Shown one piece after another: positions 46,737 to 55,778 of a stretch of DNA of 64,000 nt. Positions within the stretch are counted from its first letter, which is position 1, and every line of letters begins with the position of its first letter. The DNA lies in assembly GCF_009749405.1 (NCBI RefSeq), contig NZ_WBIQ01000010.1:186001-250000 (forward strand). Direction: 5' to 3'. The stretch comes from Agromyces lapidis (lineage in GTDB: Bacteria > Actinomycetota > Actinomycetes > Actinomycetales > Microbacteriaceae). The position numbers were made by a program, and so were the translations under genes. The notes below the pieces were generated by a model that saw only the letters and a program-made list of their open reading frames with translations, ran no database searches and was not told the DNA's origin.

Positions 46737-48221
46737 ATGGCACACACGTTCGAACTCGATTCGACCGAGGCAGCGACCCTCGGGCGCTTCGCCGAGTTCG
46801 GCTCCGTGCCGTCGTTCGCGATCGAGCCCGAACGCTCGACCGACGCCGTCGACTGCTCCGACGTCGACGCCATGCCCTTCGCGCTCGATGCGGCGCACGA
46901 GTTCGCCGGGGTGGCCGCATCGGTCGACGCGTTCGCCGAGCTCTGCTCGGCACTCGACGAAGCCGAGCAGGCGCAGTTCGCCGCGAACCGCGCCATGGCG
47001 GCGCAACTCGCGGCCACCCGCCGCGCGCTCGAACTCGCGGCCCGCAACCCCGCCGTCTACCTCCGAGCGGCGCAACTGGCATCCAGCGATGCCGCCGAGC
47101 TGGCGGTGCGTGCCGCGGCGACCGAACTCTCGATGCGACTCAAGGTGTCGGTCGGCACGATTCGCAATCGCGCGCATGAGGCGGCGGTGCTGCAGGCTCG
47201 GCTTCCTGAGGTGTGGGCCCGCTTCGCCGCCGGTGCCGCGAGCTACCTCGACGCACGCGTCGCGGTCGATGCCGCCGCCGGCTTCGCCCCGGGCGACGCC
47301 CGTCTGTCCGAACTCGATCAGTCCCTCGCCGCGGTGATCGGCACGGTCACCACGACCCGGTTCCGTCAACGCGCGCGTGCAGCGCTCGCGCAGATCGAAC
47401 GCGACCACCTCGAAGCACGGCACGCAGCCGCCTACGCGACCCGGCGCGTCGTGGTCGAGCACCTCGACGACGGCATGGCGTGGGTCGGCGTCTACACCTC
47501 GCAACTCGAGGCTGCGAAGATCAGTGCCCGCCTCGATGCGACGGCCCGGCGCGACTCGGGCGCACCCGACGAGACCCGCACGCTCGACCAGTTGCGCGCC
47601 GACACCGCCGCGCGCTGGCTCTCCGGGCACGGCACGCCGACGGCCGCGCGAACCGAGGTCGTCGTCACCGTTCCGGTGCTGGCGCTGACGCGTGCGGCCG
47701 GCCCGCAGACCGGCAAGACGACCGCCACCGGCTCGTGCGGCAGCTCTGGGGCGGGTACCGGCACCGGCACCGGCAGCAGCATTGCTGGCACTGATCGCGC
47801 CGCCAGCACCGCGCTCGCCGTGCTCGACGGCGTCGGTCCGATCGACGACGCGACCGCGCGTCAGCTCTTCGCCGATGCTCCGTCATTCCTCCGGCTGGCG
47901 GTCGACCCGATCACTTCGGCACCACTCGTGCTCGACCGCACCCGGTACCGGCCGACGAAAGAGCAGCGGCTCTGGCTCTCGCTCGTGCACGGCCGCTGCA
48001 CCCGACCCGGTTGCGACCGCCTCGCGATCAGCGCCGACGTCGACCACCTCACCGAGTGGCAGCACGACGGGCGCTCCAACCCTGACAACCTCTGTCCGCT
48101 GTGTCGCGGCGATCATCGACTCAAACACGCCACCCGGTTCACGCCGACGAAGAACACCGACGACACCGTCACCTGGCGAAGTCCCACGGGTCGCAGCTAC
48201 ACCGATCCTCCGCCGTTCTGA
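46737..48221 (+). CDS. DUF222 domain protein with C-terminal HNH nuclease motif (13E12 type)
   Basis: 494 residues. The DUF222 region covers about residues 60-380, with a helical core rich in Ala. A Gly/Ser/Thr-rich linker (residues about 322-350, GTGTGTGSS) is coded by repeats of ACCGGC. The C-terminus has the HNH site: CTRPGC, DVDHLTEWQHDGRSNPDNL and CPLCRGDHRLKH. Such proteins occur in many copies in Microbacteriaceae and mycobacteria, and their role is unknown. No inverted terminal ends mark it as mobile. Confidence 0.9.
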   Translation: MAHTFELDSTEAATLGRFAEFGSVPSFAIEPERSTDAVDCSDVDAMPFALDAAHEFAGVAASVDAFAELCSALDEAEQAQFAANRAMAAQLAATRRALELAARNPAVYLRAAQLASSDAAELAVRAAATELSMRLKVSVGTIRNRAHEAAVLQARLPEVWARFAAGAASYLDARVAVDAAAGFAPGDARLSELDQSLAAVIGTVTTTRFRQRARAALAQIERDHLEARHAAAYATRRVVVEHLDDGMAWVGVYTSQLEAAKISARLDATARRDSGAPDETRTLDQLRADTAARWLSGHGTPTAARTEVVVTVPVLALTRAAGPQTGKTTATGSCGSSGAGTGTGTGSSIAGTDRAASTALAVLDGVGPIDDATARQLFADAPSFLRLAVDPITSAPLVLDRTRYRPTKEQRLWLSLVHGRCTRPGCDRLAISADVDHLTEWQHDGRSNPDNLCPLCRGDHRLKHATRFTPTKNTDDTVTWRSPTGRSYTDPPPF

Positions 48222-48271
48222 TCGACACCCGCGTCGAATCAGCGCTCGTGCCCGCCCCCTAGACTGCCCGA

Positions 48272-49426
48272 ATGACCGAACGACCGCCGCGCAGCGCGGA
48301 GACGACGGCGACGGAGACGACGACGACGACGGCCGAGCGATGCATGACCCGCGCGGCAACGCTCCCGGCCGAGCACCCGGGTGAGCGCCCCGCCGAGAGC
48401 CCGGCGATCCGCGCTGCGCTGCCGCTTCGACTGCTGCGAAGCCCGCTCGTGTGGGCGGCGGTGTGCTTCGCGTTGACCGTGCCATGGTTCGCCGCCGGTC
48501 AGGGCATGGAGTTCGTCCCGTACCTGCTGATGCTCGTCGGCGGGTGGCTGTGCGGATTCTCGTTCGTGAACCTGACCTTCCGCATCGCACCCGAGCGCGA
48601 CGGGGTGATCCTGCACGTGATCGGCGCGGTCGCCGCGGCCGCGTTCCTGTGGTTCGCGATCGAGCTCGGCCGCCCGCTGCTCGAGACCGCGCCCGAGCCG
48701 CTCAAGATCGCCTTCGTGATCGTGCAGTTCGCCGCCGTCCCCGCCGCCGGATGGATCTGGCTCGCCCTGCTCTCACGCATCACCTCGGCCGTCGGTCGAC
48801 CCTCGAAGTCGAAGCCGGCGCCGGCCACCCCCGAGTGGGAGCGAGCCGAGCATGGCCGCGGCTCGGAGGTGCGCTTCGCGGCGATTCCGATGACGATGCG
48901 CGCCCTCACGACCGCGATCGTCGTGATCGTCGTCGTCGTGGGCGCCGTCGCAGCCGCAGCGCTGATCGCCGCCGGCGACGTCATCTACCTGGTCGGCGCG
49001 CGTCTCGCGATCATCATCGTCGGCGTCGCCTTCGCCCTGCCCGCATACTTCGCGTACCTCGCGGTCGTGCGCCGCCGCACGCTCGACTGCACGATCGGGT
49101 TCGGCGACGACCGGTTGTGGCTCCGCACCGACGCCTCGACGACGGTCGTGAGATTCGACGATCTCGACGAGCTCGTCTGGCGTTGCCGCAGCGACTACGC
49201 CCGCGTCGAGGTACGCGGCGCAGGCGTCGACGTCTCGCTCATCGCGGGCGCCGCGCGGAGTCGGCCGGGCTTCACCTCCGAACTGCCCGCGCTGCCGCGG
49301 CGGGTGCTCGGTCGGCTCCGCGACCTGGGATTCGAGCTCGAGCGGTCGAAGCGCGACGAGGTACTGACCTTCCGTCGCACCGACGCGAGCGGCGACGCAA
49401 GCGCCGACGCGAGCACTCGCGCCTGA
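48272..49426 (+). CDS. Multi-pass membrane protein of unknown function
   Basis: 384 residues. After a Thr/Glu/Arg-rich N-terminus of 60 residues come four helices (about 60-80, 85-100, 112-130, 145-165), a charged loop of 35 residues, and two more helices (about 210-235 and 245-265). A cytoplasmic domain of about 110 residues follows (TIGFGDDRLWLRTDASTTVVRFDDLDELVWRCR), which has a PH-like strand pattern. I recognise no family. TAGACT (48260-48265) lies 6 bases before ATG 48272, indicating leaderless expression. Confidence 0.68.
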   Translation: MTERPPRSAETTATETTTTTAERCMTRAATLPAEHPGERPAESPAIRAALPLRLLRSPLVWAAVCFALTVPWFAAGQGMEFVPYLLMLVGGWLCGFSFVNLTFRIAPERDGVILHVIGAVAAAAFLWFAIELGRPLLETAPEPLKIAFVIVQFAAVPAAGWIWLALLSRITSAVGRPSKSKPAPATPEWERAEHGRGSEVRFAAIPMTMRALTTAIVVIVVVVGAVAAAALIAAGDVIYLVGARLAIIIVGVAFALPAYFAYLAVVRRRTLDCTIGFGDDRLWLRTDASTTVVRFDDLDELVWRCRSDYARVEVRGAGVDVSLIAGAARSRPGFTSELPALPRRVLGRLRDLGFELERSKRDEVLTFRRTDASGDASADASTRA

Positions 49427-49455
49427 GCCGAGCCCGCACCGTCAGAAGCCTCAAC

Positions 49456-49507
49456 AGGACGAGCCGGCCGACTCCATCGCATGCGACGGTCCCGACCGGC
49501 TCATCCT
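49456..49507. terminator. Two-way terminator between a membrane gene and putA
   Basis: AGGACGAGCCGG (49456-49467) pairs with CCGGCTCATCCT (49496-49507) with a single mismatch in 12. It lies between two convergent stop codons (49426 plus and 49539 minus). Confidence 0.6.
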
Positions 49508-49538
49508 GCTCACGAGCTGCCCGCGGCCTGAACCGCGC

Positions 49539-52500
49539 TCAGATCACCCCGTCCGAGAGCGTCGTCGGGTTGCCGAAGCGGTGGTTGGTGATCGAGATCG
49601 CCTGCTCGTGCAGGAACGGCAGCAGCTCGACGCGGCCCGACGCGGTCACGGGGTGCGACCACACCGCGACGTCGGGCGTGCCGCCGAGTGCCGAGGCCAG
49701 CGCCGAGGCATCCCCGCCGACGAGGCGCACGCGGCTCGCGCCGAGCGCCGACGAGGCGTCCTTCGCGACGCGGCCGAGCCAGGCGGCGTCGCCCTCGCGC
49801 ACGATCTTCACGTCGCGCGCGGCGAGCAGCGTGCGAACGCCCTTCGGCAGCTCGACGGCCGACGACACGGTGAACGCCGACTTCGCGAGCAGGCCCGCCG
49901 CGATGACGCGCAGGCCCTCGGCGAGGCTCGCGCGTTCGCCGATGCGGACGGCCACCGGCAGCGAGCGATAGCGGAAGAGGTTGCGCTCGACGCCGACGCC
50001 CGAGACGTCCTTCACGGTGCCGTACTCCTCGGCCCACGCGACCTCGTCGGAGAGCGCCGAGCGGCGCAGTACCTCGAACGACTCGTAGTCGAGCGCCGAC
50101 TGCGAGGCCTCGATGAGTTCGGAGACACGGCGCTCGAGTCCGCGCAGGTGCAGCGACTTCGAGGAGTGCCCGGTCGCGGGAACCCAGTCGCCGAGGCCGA
50201 ACAGGTAGTTCGGGCCGCCGGCCTTGGCGCCGGCGCCGACGGCCGACCGCTTCCAGCCGCCGAACGGCTGCCGCTCGACGATCGCGCCCGTGATGCCGCG
50301 GTTGACGTAGAGGTTGCCCGCCTCCACCTTGTCGAGCCACGTCGCGAGCTCGCCCGCATCGAGTGAGTGGAGCCCCGCGGTGAGACCGTAGTCGACCGCG
50401 TTCTGGATGCGGATCGCCTCGTCGAGGTCCTTCGCGTGAATGATGCCGAGCACGGGACCGAAGAACTCGGTGAGGTGGAAGTACGAGCCGGGCGCGACGC
50501 CCGTTCGCACCCCGGGCGACCAAAGCTTGCCGGTGGCGTCGAGCTGCTTCGGCTCGACGAGCCACTCCTCGCCGATGCCGAGCTGGGTGAGGGCGTGCAG
50601 CAGCTTGCCGTTCGCGGGCTCGATGATCGGGCCCATCTGGCTCTGCGCGTCGGCCGGGTAGCCGACCCGCAGCGAGGTCGCCGCGTCGACGAGCTGACGA
50701 TGGAAGCGCTCGGACTTCGCGACCGAGCCGACGAGGATCACGAGCGAAGCCGCTGAGCACTTCTGGCCGGCGTGGCCGAAGGCGCTCTTCACGACGTCGG
50801 AGGCCGCGAGGTCGAGGTCTGCCGACGGCGTCACGATGATGGCGTTCTTGCCGCTCGTCTCGGCGAGCAGGGGCAGGTCCTGGCGGAACGAGCGGAACAG
50901 CTCGGCCGTCTCGTAGGCGCCGGTGAGGATGACGCGGTCGACCGCGGGGTGCGAGACCAGCTGCTTGCCGAGCTCGCGTTCGCCGATGTCGACGAGCGCG
51001 AGGAGGTCGCGCGGGATGCCCGCCTCCCACAGCGCCTCGACCATGACGGCGCCGGAGCGCTGCGCGAGCTTCGCGGGCTTGATGACGACGCCCGAGCCCG
51101 CGGCGAGCGCGGCGAGCACGCCGCCGGCCGGGATCGCGACCGGGAAGTTCCACGGGGGTGTGACGACCGTCAGGCGAGACGGCACGAAGGTCGCGCCCTG
51201 CACGTGGTCGAGCTCGCGGGCCCGCTCGGCGTAGTAGTGCGCGAAGTCGATGGCCTCGCTGATCTCGGGGTCGGCCTCGGCGATGGTCTTGCCGGTCTCG
51301 GCGGCCATCACCTCGATCAGGCGGTCGCGGTTCGCGGCGAGCGCGAGACCGGCACGGTGCAGCACGGCGGCGCGCTCGGCGCCCGGAAGCTCGCCCCAGG
51401 CCTTGCCCCGGGCCGCGACCGTCGCGATGATCTGCTCGAGCTCGGCCGCGTCGTCGACGCGGGCGGCCTCGATGGTGGCGAGGCCGAGCGTCGTGTCGGG
51501 CACGCGGGCGAGGATGCGGCGACCCCACTCGCGATTCGGCGCGAGCGCCGGGTCGGTGTCGGGTTCGTTGCGGAAGCCGGGCGTCACGCCCGGTCCGCTC
51601 GGCGCGGCGGCGGCCGGCGCAAGCGCTGCGCCTCCGGCTGCGGCCGCTGCGTCGTCGGCGGTCGCGAATCCGGATGCCACGGCGTCGGTCAGCTGGGTTC
51701 CGCCCGAGCCGCGCGTGATGCCGAGCACGACGCTCGTGAGCGAGGCGTCGTCGTCGTGCTCGGCGCCCGGCGCCGGGGCCTCCGGCACGGCGATCGCGGC
51801 GGCGAGCGCGTCGCCGTCCCACTCGGTGCGGCGGTTCTGCGTGCGGTTCGGGGTCGGCACCGTGGCATCCGGCTCGGCGAGCAGGGCGGCGAGCGAGCGC
51901 TCGTAGCGGGCGCGTTCGCGTTCGAACAGGCCCTCGTTCGCGGCGAGCTCGAACACGGCCGACATGAAGTTGTCGTCGCTCGCGTTCTCTTCGAGGCGGC
52001 GGATCAGGTAGGCGATCGCGACGTCGAACTCCGACGGGTTCACAACGGGCGTGTAGAGCAGCAGCTTGCCGACGTCGCCGCGCACCGCCTCGGCCTGGCC
52101 GGTCGCCATGCCGAGCAGCATCTCGAACTCGACGCGGCTCTCGACCCCGCGCTCGCGCGCCGTGAGCCAGGCGTGGGCGACGTCGAAGAGGTTGTGGCCG
52201 GCGACGCCGAGCTTCACGGCGTGCGTGCGCTCGGGCGTCATCGACCAGTCGAGCACGCGCTTGTAGTTCGTGTCGGAGTCCTGCTTGGTGCCGTAGGTCG
52301 CCACCGGCCAGCCGTGCACGGCGGCGTCGACGTGCTCCATGGCGAGGTTCGCACCCTTGACGACGCGCACCTTGATCGGGGCGCCGCCGCCCGCGCGGCG
52401 CGCGGTCGCCCAGGTCGTGAGCTCCTGCATGGCGCCGAGCGCGTCGGGCAGGTAGGTCTGCAGCACGATGCCCGCCTCGAGGCCGCGCAGCTGCGGCTGG

Positions 52501-53246
52501 TCGAGGAGGGTCGTGAACACCGCGATCGTGAGGTCGAGGTCGCGGTACTCCTCCATGTCGAGGTTGATGAACTTCGGCTTGCCGCGCGCTTCGCTCGACG
52601 CGGCGAGCTCGTAGAGGGGCGTGAGCTTCTCGACGACCTTCGCGACGGCCTCGTCGAACGACCACATCGAGAGCTGGCTGACGACCGACGACACCTTGAT
52701 CGAGACGTAGTCGACGTCGTCGCGGGCGAGGAACTCGAAGGTGCCCGTGAGGCGGCGGTCGGCCTCCTGCTCGCCGAGCACGGCCTCGCCGAGCAGGTTC
52801 AGGTTCAGGCGGTTGCCCGACTGAGTCCCACTCCCCTGGCGGAGCTTCGCAATCGCGGGGCCGAGCTTGTCGGGGGTCGCGTCGAGCACGAGGTGGCCGA
52901 CCATGGCGCGCAGCACCCGGCGCGCGATCGGGATGACGGCCCAGGGCAGCACGGGGGCGACGACGCCGCCGAGGCGGATCGCGGCCTTCAGGTACCAGGG
53001 CAGGAACTTCGGGGTGAGCTTCGCGACCTGCTCGAGGTTGCGGCCGGCGACGCCGAGGTCTTCGGGGCGCATGACGCCGTCGACGAAGCCCACGGTGAAG
53101 GCGAGACCGTTGGGGTCCTTCAGCACGCCGGCGAGGCGCTGGGCGGCGGGCTCGACGGGGTGCTTCGCGCTCTCTTCGAGCCAGCGGCGCACGAGGGCGA
53201 CGACGTGATCGGTATCCGGCCGGGCATCCGTGGCGGCGTTCGACAT
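49539..53246 (-). CDS. putA: Bifunctional proline dehydrogenase / P5C dehydrogenase
   Basis: 1235 residues. Residues about 20-450 are the FAD proline dehydrogenase barrel (FVDGVMRPEDL, YVSIKVSSVV, RVVKGANLAMEHVDA, LYTPVVNPSEFDVAIAYLIRRL). After a disordered linker (about 480-590) comes an aldehyde dehydrogenase: PWNFPVAIPAGGVLAALAAG, TGKNAIIV-like SGKNAIIVTPSADLDLA, and the catalytic Cys in GHAGQKCSAAS. A further C-terminal domain of about 200 residues follows. It converts proline to glutamate. TACCCT lies 7 bases before ATG 53246 on the minus strand, so the mRNA is probably leaderless. The divergent LysR gene is the probable regulator. Confidence 0.95.
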   Translation of the reverse strand: MSNAATDARPDTDHVVALVRRWLEESAKHPVEPAAQRLAGVLKDPNGLAFTVGFVDGVMRPEDLGVAGRNLEQVAKLTPKFLPWYLKAAIRLGGVVAPVLPWAVIPIARRVLRAMVGHLVLDATPDKLGPAIAKLRQGSGTQSGNRLNLNLLGEAVLGEQEADRRLTGTFEFLARDDVDYVSIKVSSVVSQLSMWSFDEAVAKVVEKLTPLYELAASSEARGKPKFINLDMEEYRDLDLTIAVFTTLLDQPQLRGLEAGIVLQTYLPDALGAMQELTTWATARRAGGGAPIKVRVVKGANLAMEHVDAAVHGWPVATYGTKQDSDTNYKRVLDWSMTPERTHAVKLGVAGHNLFDVAHAWLTARERGVESRVEFEMLLGMATGQAEAVRGDVGKLLLYTPVVNPSEFDVAIAYLIRRLEENASDDNFMSAVFELAANEGLFERERARYERSLAALLAEPDATVPTPNRTQNRRTEWDGDALAAAIAVPEAPAPGAEHDDDASLTSVVLGITRGSGGTQLTDAVASGFATADDAAAAAGGAALAPAAAAPSGPGVTPGFRNEPDTDPALAPNREWGRRILARVPDTTLGLATIEAARVDDAAELEQIIATVAARGKAWGELPGAERAAVLHRAGLALAANRDRLIEVMAAETGKTIAEADPEISEAIDFAHYYAERARELDHVQGATFVPSRLTVVTPPWNFPVAIPAGGVLAALAAGSGVVIKPAKLAQRSGAVMVEALWEAGIPRDLLALVDIGERELGKQLVSHPAVDRVILTGAYETAELFRSFRQDLPLLAETSGKNAIIVTPSADLDLAASDVVKSAFGHAGQKCSAASLVILVGSVAKSERFHRQLVDAATSLRVGYPADAQSQMGPIIEPANGKLLHALTQLGIGEEWLVEPKQLDATGKLWSPGVRTGVAPGSYFHLTEFFGPVLGIIHAKDLDEAIRIQNAVDYGLTAGLHSLDAGELATWLDKVEAGNLYVNRGITGAIVERQPFGGWKRSAVGAGAKAGGPNYLFGLGDWVPATGHSSKSLHLRGLERRVSELIEASQSALDYESFEVLRRSALSDEVAWAEEYGTVKDVSGVGVERNLFRYRSLPVAVRIGERASLAEGLRVIAAGLLAKSAFTVSSAVELPKGVRTLLAARDVKIVREGDAAWLGRVAKDASSALGASRVRLVGGDASALASALGGTPDVAVWSHPVTASGRVELLPFLHEQAISITNHRFGNPTTLSDGVI

Positions 53247-53326
53247 GGTCACGAGGGTAGTGTCCTTTTCTTCGGGCACGCCGGGGGTTCGCGCGCCTGT
53301 CGGATCAAGTGTGCGCCCGGGACATC

Positions 53327-53344
53327 CATTCGGTACAGCGAATG
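53327..53344. promoter_or_regulatory. Inverted repeat 1 in the putA/lysR gap
   Basis: CATTCG-N6-CGAATG is a perfect 6-6-6 inverted repeat, about 60 bases before the lysR start. LysR proteins bind dyads of similar size in divergent gaps, so it is probably the recognition site. Confidence 0.6.
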
Positions 53345-53360
53345 ATTCTGATGAATACTG

Positions 53361-53375
53361 TTCGGAAGAACCGAA
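53361..53375. promoter_or_regulatory. Inverted repeat 2 in the putA/lysR gap
   Basis: TTCGG-N5-CCGAA is a perfect inverted repeat 28 bases before the lysR start, 33 bases centre to centre from repeat 1. The pair fits a LysR recognition site plus activation site. Confidence 0.55.
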
Positions 53376-53403
53376 AGATCGATCGGATGTCACGGAGGCC
53401 CCC

Positions 53404-54348
53404 ATGCTCGATGTCCGCCGCCTGCGGCTGCTCGTCGAACTGAGCCAGCGCGGCACGCTCACCGCGGTCGCCGAAGCCCTCTCGTACAGCCCCTCCTCGG
53501 TGTCGCAGCAGCTCAGCCTGCTCGAGCGCGAGGCCGGCGTGCCGCTGCTCGTGCAGGTCGGCCGGCGGGTGCAGCTCACCCCGCAGGCGCTCGTGCTCGT
53601 CGAGCACGCCCGGGCGATCCTCGACCGGCTCGAAGAGGCCGAGTCCGAGGTGGCGCGCTCGCTCACCGCAGTCGGCGGAACCGTGCGCATCGCGGTCTTC
53701 CAGTCGGCCGCCCACGCGGTCGTGCCGCAGGCGCTCACGCTGCTGCGCGCCGAGCACCCGGCACTCCGGGTCGAGATCACCGAGCGCGAACCCGACGTCG
53801 GCCTCTTCGAGGTCGCGGCGCGCGACTTCGACCTCGTCGTCGCCGAGCAGTACCCCGGCCACACCCGCGCGCACCGCGCCGAGCTCGATCGCGTGCACCT
53901 CGCCGCCGACGCCATCCGTCTCGCGCTGCCTCCGCATCCCGCCGCGCGTTCGGCCGGCCTCCCGGCCGCGGCGGGCATGCCGTGGGTGCTCGAACCCGAG
54001 GGCACGGCCTCGCGCGAGTGGGCCGAGCAGCTCTGCCGCGAGGCAGGGTTCGAACCCGACGTGCGGTTCGAGACGGCCGACCTCATGGCGCACATCCGCC
54101 TGATCCGATCGGGCAACGCGGTGGGGCTGCTGCCCGACCTGGTGTGGGCGGGCGAGGCGCCGAGCGTGCGGCTCGTCGACCTGCCGGGGCATCCCGAGCG
54201 CGAGGTCTTCACCTCGACGCGGCTCGCCGCCGCGGCCCGGCCGGCCGTCGTCGCCTGCCGCGATGCCCTCGCCCGCGCCGTCAGGGCGACCGCGACCCCG
54301 GCGGCGACCGCGCCCCCGGCGGCACCCGCTGCGGCCGGGTCGCCCTGA
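53404..54348 (+). CDS. LysR family transcriptional regulator, probably of putA
   Basis: 314 residues. The helix-turn-helix covers residues 1-60 (LDVRRLRLLVELSQRGTLTA, then SYSPSSVSQQLSLLEREAGVPL). The substrate-binding part runs from residue 90 to about 285, followed by an Ala/Pro-rich tail. GGAGG precedes ATG 53404. It is divergent from putA with two dyads between them. A role in sensing proline is inferred from location only. Confidence 0.87.
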   Translation: MLDVRRLRLLVELSQRGTLTAVAEALSYSPSSVSQQLSLLEREAGVPLLVQVGRRVQLTPQALVLVEHARAILDRLEEAESEVARSLTAVGGTVRIAVFQSAAHAVVPQALTLLRAEHPALRVEITEREPDVGLFEVAARDFDLVVAEQYPGHTRAHRAELDRVHLAADAIRLALPPHPAARSAGLPAAAGMPWVLEPEGTASREWAEQLCREAGFEPDVRFETADLMAHIRLIRSGNAVGLLPDLVWAGEAPSVRLVDLPGHPEREVFTSTRLAAAARPAVVACRDALARAVRATATPAATAPPAAPAAAGSP

Positions 54349-54412
54349 TCCCCCGTTCCCGTTCCCGTTCCGGGCGTGGCGGCCGGCGCGCCGGAGGACT
54401 ACCCTCGCGGGC

Positions 54413-54856
54413 ATGACCACGATTCAACGGGTCACGCGTCGCCGGGTCTCGCGCGGCGTCGGCGCCGCAGCGGCTGCCGCGGCACTGCTGATCCTGCTGG
54501 CCGGCTGCCTCGGCGAGGAGGGATCGGTGCGGGGCGGCTCGATCGATCCGACCGGCACGTGGGGCGATGCCGACGACGCCGGCGCGCCGTCGCTCACGCT
54601 CGACGACGACGGCGGCTTCAGCGGCACCGACGGCTGCAACACGCTCACCGGCACCTGGACGGTCGACGAGTCCGACCACGTGCAGTTCGAGGATCTCACC
54701 GCCACCGAAATGGCGTGCGAGGGCGTCGACACCTGGCTGGCGGGGTTGAGCGAGGCGACGATCGCCGACGACACCATGACCGTGCTCGGCTCGGACGGCG
54801 CCGAGATCGGCACGCTCGAGCACACGTCCGGTGGCGACGACGGCGGCGGCTACTAG
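54413..54856 (+). CDS. META-domain lipoprotein
   Basis: 147 residues. The signal peptide has an Arg-rich start, an Ala/Leu core and a lipobox ending at Cys32 (ILLAGC). The mature part is a META domain (HslJ-like), with GTWGDADDAG, FSGTDGCNTLTGTW and MACEG; the two Cys could pair. The role is unknown; relatives are linked to novobiocin or heat stress. TACCCT lies 7 bases before ATG 54413, suggesting leaderless expression. A Gly/Asp-rich end follows the domain. Confidence 0.85.
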   Translation: MTTIQRVTRRRVSRGVGAAAAAAALLILLAGCLGEEGSVRGGSIDPTGTWGDADDAGAPSLTLDDDGGFSGTDGCNTLTGTWTVDESDHVQFEDLTATEMACEGVDTWLAGLSEATIADDTMTVLGSDGAEIGTLEHTSGGDDGGGY

Positions 54857-54903
54857 CCCCGAGGGCGACGCTCACCCCATGAGGACGACGCCGGGCGCAC
54901 GCC

Positions 54904-55695
54904 TCAGGCGTCGAGCAGCACGGCGAGCCGCGCGGCCATCGCCTCCGGATCCCAGCTGTGCCACGCCCCGGCGAGCTCCTCGCTGATGCCGCGCGGGGCC
55001 GCCGCGGCGATCGCGTCGGCCGCCGCCGACATGCCCGGGAACGTCTCGGTGCCGACCACAGCGAGCACGGGCACCTCCAGTGCACCGAGCGATGCGGCCG
55101 CCCCGCTCGATTCGACGGCAGCGAGCGCCCGGCCGTCGGGGATCCAGCTCAGCACGAGCGCGGGGTAGTCGGGCGACCCCTTGAGCTGCTCGAGCCACTC
55201 GGGCGGCATGTCGACCATGTAGGCCGCGACCGCCTGCTCGAGCTCGCCGGCGTCGAGGTGCCGCTCGACCTCGGCCCACCAGGCGGGAGCCCCGTCGGCG
55301 AACTGGCCGAGGGGCGCCTCCCACAGCACGAGCCCCGCGAGGCGCTCGACGCGCGACGCTGCGAGCATGGCGATCGCGCAGCCCGAGGAGTGCCCGACGA
55401 GCACGACCGGGCCTGCCGCCGATTCGGCGAGCGCCGCGATCGCGTCGAGCTCGCGCTCGAGCGGGATCGGCCCGGCCGCGGCCGAATCACCGCGGCCGAC
55501 CCGGTCGTAGACGAGCGCCTGAAACCCCCGCTCGGCGAGCAGCCGAGCCGTCTCGGTGGTCACGGGGTCGTCGGCCCGGGTCGGCCCGGCCCCCTGGATG
55601 AAGAGCGCTGCGGGACCGCCGGCCGTGCCGTGACGGTCGAACACGACACGATCGCCCGTGCGCGTCAGCACGGACTCGAGCGTTGGAGATGACAT
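54904..55695 (-). CDS. Alpha/beta hydrolase
   Basis: 263 residues of standard alpha/beta-hydrolase fold. The oxyanion strand is FIQGAGPTRAD, the nucleophile Ser103 is in GHSSG, and the His is in AGAWHSWDPEAMA near the end. No signal peptide. Substrate unknown; probably a small ester or lactone. It is divergent from a TetR gene across a nested inverted repeat, so it is probably repressed by that TetR. Confidence 0.88.
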   Translation of the reverse strand: MSSPTLESVLTRTGDRVVFDRHGTAGGPAALFIQGAGPTRADDPVTTETARLLAERGFQALVYDRVGRGDSAAAGPIPLERELDAIAALAESAAGPVVLVGHSSGCAIAMLAASRVERLAGLVLWEAPLGQFADGAPAWWAEVERHLDAGELEQAVAAYMVDMPPEWLEQLKGSPDYPALVLSWIPDGRALAAVESSGAAASLGALEVPVLAVVGTETFPGMSAAADAIAAAAPRGISEELAGAWHSWDPEAMAARLAVLLDA

Positions 55696-55715
55696 GGTCG
55701 CCTCGTTTCTGGACT

Positions 55716-55751
55716 GATGAGTCTTGTTCTCCTTGAGAATATAGACTCATC
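55716..55751. promoter_or_regulatory. Nested inverted repeats in the hydrolase/TetR gap
   Basis: Outer arms GATGAGTCT (55716-55724) and AGACTCATC (55743-55751) are perfect, with an inner pair TTCTC-CTT-GAGAA (55727-55739) on a nearby centre. The region is AT-richer than its surroundings and lies 27 bases before the TetR start. A TetR operator is inferred. Confidence 0.7.
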
Positions 55752-55778
55752 GGTATGATGTCGCAAGGAGGTCCTCAG

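Noticed and set aside
46156-47082. Glu/Ala-rich reading frame on the minus strand over the C/T tract
   Set aside because: It overlaps the retropepsin-like gene and the DUF222 gene on the other strand, has no start signal, and its composition follows from the pyrimidine tract.
46737-48221. DUF222/HNH gene as a mobile element
   Set aside because: The family is multi-copy, but I see no terminal repeats, target duplications or integrase next to it.
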